DNA of 7,809 nt. It comes from Caldifarciminota bacterium (GTDB lineage Bacteria > Hydrothermota > Tepidihabitantia > Tepidihabitantales > Tepidihabitantaceae). Of the stretch, positions 5,484 through 7,809 are shown one piece after another. The position numbers and the translations under genes were made by a program. Every line of letters starts with the position of its first letter. Positions within the stretch are counted from its first letter, which is position 1. A model generated the notes under the pieces. That model searched no databases. It had not been told where the DNA came from and saw only the letters and a list, made by a program, of their open reading frames with translations. The stretch is taken from assembly GCA_903908785.1 (NCBI GenBank), contig CAIVTL010000438.1:1-7809 (forward strand), read 5' to 3'.

Positions 5484-6240
5484 CAACCGAGTCGAGGAGC
5501 AAACCTTGGGCCGGCGCTGTCTGGAAGGGGGGAGAGGGTCTGCCGGCGAGGGCCGCACGGATGTCTTTCTGGGTGAGACGGCCTGAGCCGCAGGCGACCA
5601 GGGCGCCGACGATTCTCCTCACCATCTTGTAGAGGAAACGGTCGCCCTCGACTGTCACAAGGACTTCATCTTCTGGGAGCGGGACACGATCCGAATTGTC
5701 CGACAATTCGGTCATGTCCCTTGCCGCGACGTGAACACGATGGACGTGGCAGATGCCGTCTTCGTCCCTCGTCTGGCAGAACGGCCGGAAGTCCTTTGCG
5801 CCCTCGAACAGGCGGGCGGCCTTGCGCATCTTCTCTACGTCCAGTTTGAACCAGTACTCCCAGGCGTGTCGGCGTCGCAGCGGAGACTTGCGGCGGACGA
5901 TGCGGTAGACGTAGGTCTTGCCCAGGGCGCTGTGGCGGGCATGGAAGCCGGGCTTCGCCTCTTCGACGGACAGAATCAAGATGTCAGCGGGCAGGAAGTG
6001 GTTGAGGGCGAGCTTCAGGCGGTCGGGGCTGAGCGGCGAGTCGATGTGGGCGTTCGCGACGTAGGCTCGGGCTGACACGCCGGCATCGGTGCGGCCGCAG
6101 CCATATACCGTGACCTTCTTCTGGAGAATCTTGCCGAATGCGGACTCGATTTCGCCCTGAACGGTCTGGTGGCGAGGCTGGAATTGCCAGCCCGCGTACT
6201 TCGTGCCGTCGAACTCGATGGTCAGCTTCAGGTTAGGCAT
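5473..6240 (-). CDS. truA: tRNA pseudouridine(38-40) synthase TruA
   Basis: This 255-residue protein is full length for the family. TruA isomerises uridines 38, 39 and 40 in the anticodon arm of many tRNAs to pseudouridine. The N-terminus KLTIEFDGTKYAGWQFQP is the standard first strand and loop. The catalytic aspartate is Asp52 in GCGRTDAGVSARAY; Ser replaces the His usually found after GV. KTYVYRI near 107, the RPFCQTRDED region, and FLYKMVRRIVGAL followed by APAQGLLLDSVEY at the end complete the family pattern. The ATG at 6240 fits the homologous N-terminus, but no Shine-Dalgarno site precedes it: upstream DNA on this strand is pyrimidine-rich heptamer repeat up to the ATG. Its last codons overlap the start of the SDR gene, suggesting coupled expression. 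A second copy of its 3' end lies 781 bp further on. Confidence 0.96.
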   Translation of the reverse strand: MPNLKLTIEFDGTKYAGWQFQPRHQTVQGEIESAFGKILQKKVTVYGCGRTDAGVSARAYVANAHIDSPLSPDRLKLALNHFLPADILILSVEEAKPGFHARHSALGKTYVYRIVRRKSPLRRRHAWEYWFKLDVEKMRKAARLFEGAKDFRPFCQTRDEDGICHVHRVHVAARDMTELSDNSDRVPLPEDEVLVTVEGDRFLYKMVRRIVGALVACGSGRLTQKDIRAALAGRPSPPFQTAPAQGLLLDSVEYE

Positions 6241-6380
6241 GGGGAAGTGATGAAGTCAAAAGGGGAAATGGCAAAGGGAGGGGAGAGGAGGGAGGAGAGA
6301 GGAGGGAGGAGAGAGGAGGGAGGAGTGAGGACGGAGGTAGGATGAGGGATGAGGGATGAAGGATGAAGGGTGAACGGACG
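6241..6380. repeat. Heptamer array I, 20 consecutive 7-bp units abutting the truA start codon
   Basis: From 6241 to 6380 the + strand can be cut into 20 units of 7 bp without losing register. It opens GGGGAAG, TGATGAA, GTCAAAA, GGGGAAA, TGGCAAA, then alternates GAGAGGA and GGGAGGA three times (6283-6324), then GTGAGGA and CGGAGGT, then AGGATGA/GGGATGA-type units to AGGGTGA. The general form is RGGAKGA. The + strand is almost all purine. The first unit touches the truA ATG, so this is the upstream region of truA. No gene is present in the whole 6241-6679 gap. Confidence 0.9.
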
Positions 6381-6391
6381 GAAGGGTGAAC

Positions 6392-6496
6392 CGCCAAGGA
6401 CGCCAAGAACGCCAAGAGGAGCCGACGGACGTGGAGCCACGAAAACACGAAAGACACGAAACGGACAGGAATGAGAACCGCCAAGGACGCCAAGAG
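6392..6496. repeat. Nonamer repeats (CGCCAAGGA-type and CACGAAAGA-type) between two heptamer arrays
   Basis: Three CGCCAAGRA/G units lie at 6392-6418 and two more at 6479-6496, in 9-bp register and the same orientation. Between them CACGAAAA, CACGAAAGA and CACGAAACG (6438-6463) form a second family with 8 to 9 bp spacing. The conserved core CCAAG or CACGAAA is followed by variable bases. Non-coding. Confidence 0.85.
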
Positions 6497-6521
6497 GGAA
6501 TGGACAACGCCGCCGCTGGAA

Positions 6522-6668
6522 GGGGAAGTGGCGAGGGTGAAGGGGAAAGGGGAAATGGCAAGGGTGAAGGGGAAAGGGGAAATGGCAAAGTTAGAAGGGG
6601 AAATGGCAAAGGGAGGAAGAACGAGGAACGAAGAACCAAGAACCAAGAACCAAGAACCAAGAACGAGG
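6522..6668. repeat. Heptamer array II, about 21 units, G-rich and then AACCAAG-type
   Basis: The left part (6522-6619) consists of GGGGAAA, TGGCAAA and GGTGAAG-type units, with one-base drifts of the A-tract within the 7-bp frame. The right part (6620-6668) is AACGAGG, AACGAAG, four perfect AACCAAG units (6634-6661) and AACGAGG. The array ends about 11 bp before the stop codon of the zinc-finger gene (6680-6682). Units GGGGAAA and TGGCAAA are shared with array I. Confidence 0.88.
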
Positions 6669-6679
6669 ACCTGGGCGGC

Positions 6680-7048
6680 TCAGCGCTTGCGTTTCTTTAG
6701 GCAGTTCATGCAGAACTGGGCGTGGGGGACAACCTCAAGTCGAGCCTTGGGCACCGGCTCGCCGCAGGACGTGCAGATGCCATAGGTGCCGTCGGCAATC
6801 CGCTTCAGGGCGTCCTCAATCTGGCGCAGGGTGTCGGTCTCGATGGTCTTGAAGCGTGAGGCCATCTCGCGCTGGTAGTTTTCGGTGCCCTGGTCGGCGG
6901 AATAGGTGCGGTGGCTGGTAAGGTCACCGGTCGCGTCCGGCGTGGCGGCGTCCATCACTTCGTCGGTAGCCCGGCCCTGCTTCAGGATTCGCTGCTTCTC
7001 GGCGAGCAGCGCCCGTTCGTACTTGAGTAGTTCGCGTTTGTTCATCAT
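6680..7048 (-). CDS. DksA/TraR-family C4 zinc-finger protein
   Basis: This 122-residue protein has an N-terminal helical region (about 3-88, with heptad-like [19 protein letters not shown] and [20 protein letters not shown] arms of a coiled coil) and a C-terminal C4 zinc finger, with Cys92, Cys95, Cys113 and Cys116 in [33 protein letters not shown]. This is the DksA/TraR arrangement. DksA-like proteins enter the secondary channel of RNA polymerase and alter initiation, often with ppGpp. The coiled-coil tip here ([15 protein letters not shown]) keeps acidic residues but not a canonical DxxDxA, so true DksA activity is uncertain. The ATG (7046-7048) overlaps the ileS stop in ATGA, with GAGGG just upstream, so translation is probably coupled to ileS. 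A second in-frame ATG follows at once. Genes of this type beside ileS are common in several phyla. Confidence 0.9.
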   Translation of the reverse strand: MMNKRELLKYERALLAEKQRILKQGRATDEVMDAATPDATGDLTSHRTYSADQGTENYQREMASRFKTIETDTLRQIEDALKRIADGTYGICTSCGEPVPKARLEVVPHAQFCMNCLKKRKR

Positions 7049-7809
7049 TCCCTCACTCTCTTGAGCGCCAGTTCGGCCGGCTCCCGGTTGATTTTCGCGG
7101 TCTCACGTATGTCAGGTTCGGCCAGGGGTTCGTCGGTCACGGCCAACGCCAAGGTTTCGCGGCGGATGTAGTCCTCGAATGCCCGCACCGCCTCGGCCAG
7201 GCGCGGCGATGCCTGGCAGTGGAGTCGGATGCGGTCGGTGACCTCGAACCCGGCCGCCTTGCGCATGTTCTGGACCTTGTGGACGAGTTCGCGGGCAAAG
7301 CCTTCGTTCTCCAGTTCGGTTGTCAGTTTCGTGCAGATACCGACCGCGCGTTCCGGGTCTGCTTCGATAATGTAGTCGGCCGGGAACTGCGCGTCCTTGT
7401 CGCTGAACAGCAACTCGTGGACGTTCAGCTCCTCCTTGATTGTGTCGGCATGGAGGAGGATGGCGTCCTTCTCGCCCGGTTCGTTCAGGCGGATGAGCGC
7501 GGCCGATAGCGGCTGGCGCACCTTGAGCTTCGACTTCTCGCGTGCGGCCCGGCCCAGCGAGACAGCCGAGCGAACCAGCCTGACTTCCTTCTCCAGCGCC
7601 TCGTCAATCAGCCGGATTTCCGGTTCCGGGTACGGGCTCAGGTGGACCGATTCCGGCGTACCGGGGTCAACCGAACGGGTGAGATTCTGGTAGAGTTCCT
7701 CCGCGATGAAGGGCATGAACGGCGCGAGGAGCCGCGTGAGCGTCGTGAGGCAGGTGTACAGCGTCTGGTAGGCCGCGTGCTTGTCCGTGTCCGAGCCCGA
7801 CTTCCAGAA
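7045..7809 (-). CDS. ileS: Isoleucyl-tRNA synthetase, C-terminal part (gene runs off the right edge)
   Basis: The frame is open from 7809 to the TGA at 7045-7047, about 254 codons. The first visible residues, [43 protein letters not shown], are the anticodon-binding (class I helical) domain of IleRS. They are followed by [20 protein letters not shown] and a DUF5915-like C-terminal segment ([14 protein letters not shown], ending [11 protein letters not shown]). The enzyme charges tRNA-Ile with isoleucine in the cytoplasm. The KVRQPL pattern and lack of a C-terminal zinc-binding cysteine set indicate the type 2 (eukaryote-like) form rather than the E. coli-like form. Type 2 enzymes are known to be poorly inhibited by mupirocin, but the catalytic domain is outside the window. 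The true start lies beyond the right edge; the ATG at 7716 is internal. Confidence 0.95.
   Translation of the reverse strand, partial: FWKSGSDTDKHAAYQTLYTCLTTLTRLLAPFMPFIAEELYQNLTRSVDPGTPESVHLSPYPEPEIRLIDEALEKEVRLVRSAVSLGRAAREKSKLKVRQPLSAALIRLNEPGEKDAILLHADTIKEELNVHELLFSDKDAQFPADYIIEADPERAVGICTKLTTELENEGFARELVHKVQNMRKAAGFEVTDRIRLHCQASPRLAEAVRAFEDYIRRETLALAVTDEPLAEPDIRETAKINREPAELALKRVRE

Noticed and set aside
5484..5558. N-terminal extension of the SDR to the GTG at 5558
   Set aside because: The 25 extra residues are an out-of-frame reading of the conserved truA end and add nothing to the SDR fold.
6241..6668. CRISPR array
   Set aside because: Units are 7-9 bp with no unique 30-40 bp spacers and no cas genes in the window.
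6228..6700. Several long open frames on both strands, giving proline/serine-rich or glutamate/arginine-rich peptides
   Set aside because: They are translations of the heptamer and nonamer arrays. All frames are open because the repeats lack stop codons; there is no family likeness or start signal.
6696..7048. Assignment of the zinc-finger protein as DksA itself
   Set aside because: The C4 finger fits, but the tip lacks a clear DxxDxA motif and the gene context is that of the generic TraR/DksA neighbour of ileS, so no gene symbol is given.

Overview
The window looks like a piece of a chromosome from a GC-rich, double-membraned (Gram-negative type) bacterium. The evidence is a TonB-dependent outer-membrane receptor followed by a DUF4249-like lipoprotein (a pairing typical of Bacteroidota and the wider FCB assemblage), a lipid-anchored ABC solute-binding protein, and an isoleucyl-tRNA synthetase with a type 2 (eukaryote-like) C-terminal region. 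The intergenic DNA is rich in short degenerate repeats. I cannot name the species. An uncultured FCB-group or WOR-3-like lineage would fit, but that is inference.

Layout. On the + strand: the 3' part of the TonB-dependent receptor (1-1200), the lipoprotein (to 2103), a 348-bp gene-free stretch filled with repeats including a REP-like inverted-repeat element, an UgpB-like solute-binding lipoprotein (2452-3705) with a promoter placed to give a leaderless mRNA, and an unrecognised exported protein (3751-4659). On the - strand, read right to left: the end of ileS (7045-7809), a DksA/TraR-type zinc-finger protein overlapping it by ATGA, a 440-bp repeat field, truA (5473-6240), and a short-chain dehydrogenase/reductase (SDR). 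The two gene sets converge near 4660-4740.

How the genes relate. The receptor and lipoprotein are probably one outer-membrane uptake unit. The solute-binding protein has no permease or ATPase genes beside it, so its transporter is encoded elsewhere or missing. ileS-dksA-truA-SDR are co-oriented housekeeping genes and may be partly co-transcribed, although the repeat field separates dksA from truA.

The most unusual features are non-coding. First, the SDR gene lies between two copies of the 3' end of truA. A diverged second truA tail follows the SDR stop codon, encoding GLLLDSVEY plus a stop; all six base differences over those nine codons are silent. This looks like an insertion or replacement event that uses the end of truA as its boundary. 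Second, almost every intergenic gap holds degenerate tandem repeats with a 7-bp or 9-bp period. These reach into gene ends and supply start codons, stop codons or terminal residues. The largest field (6241-6668) has two heptamer arrays of about 20 units each flanking nonamer arrays, and it starts at the base next to the truA ATG.
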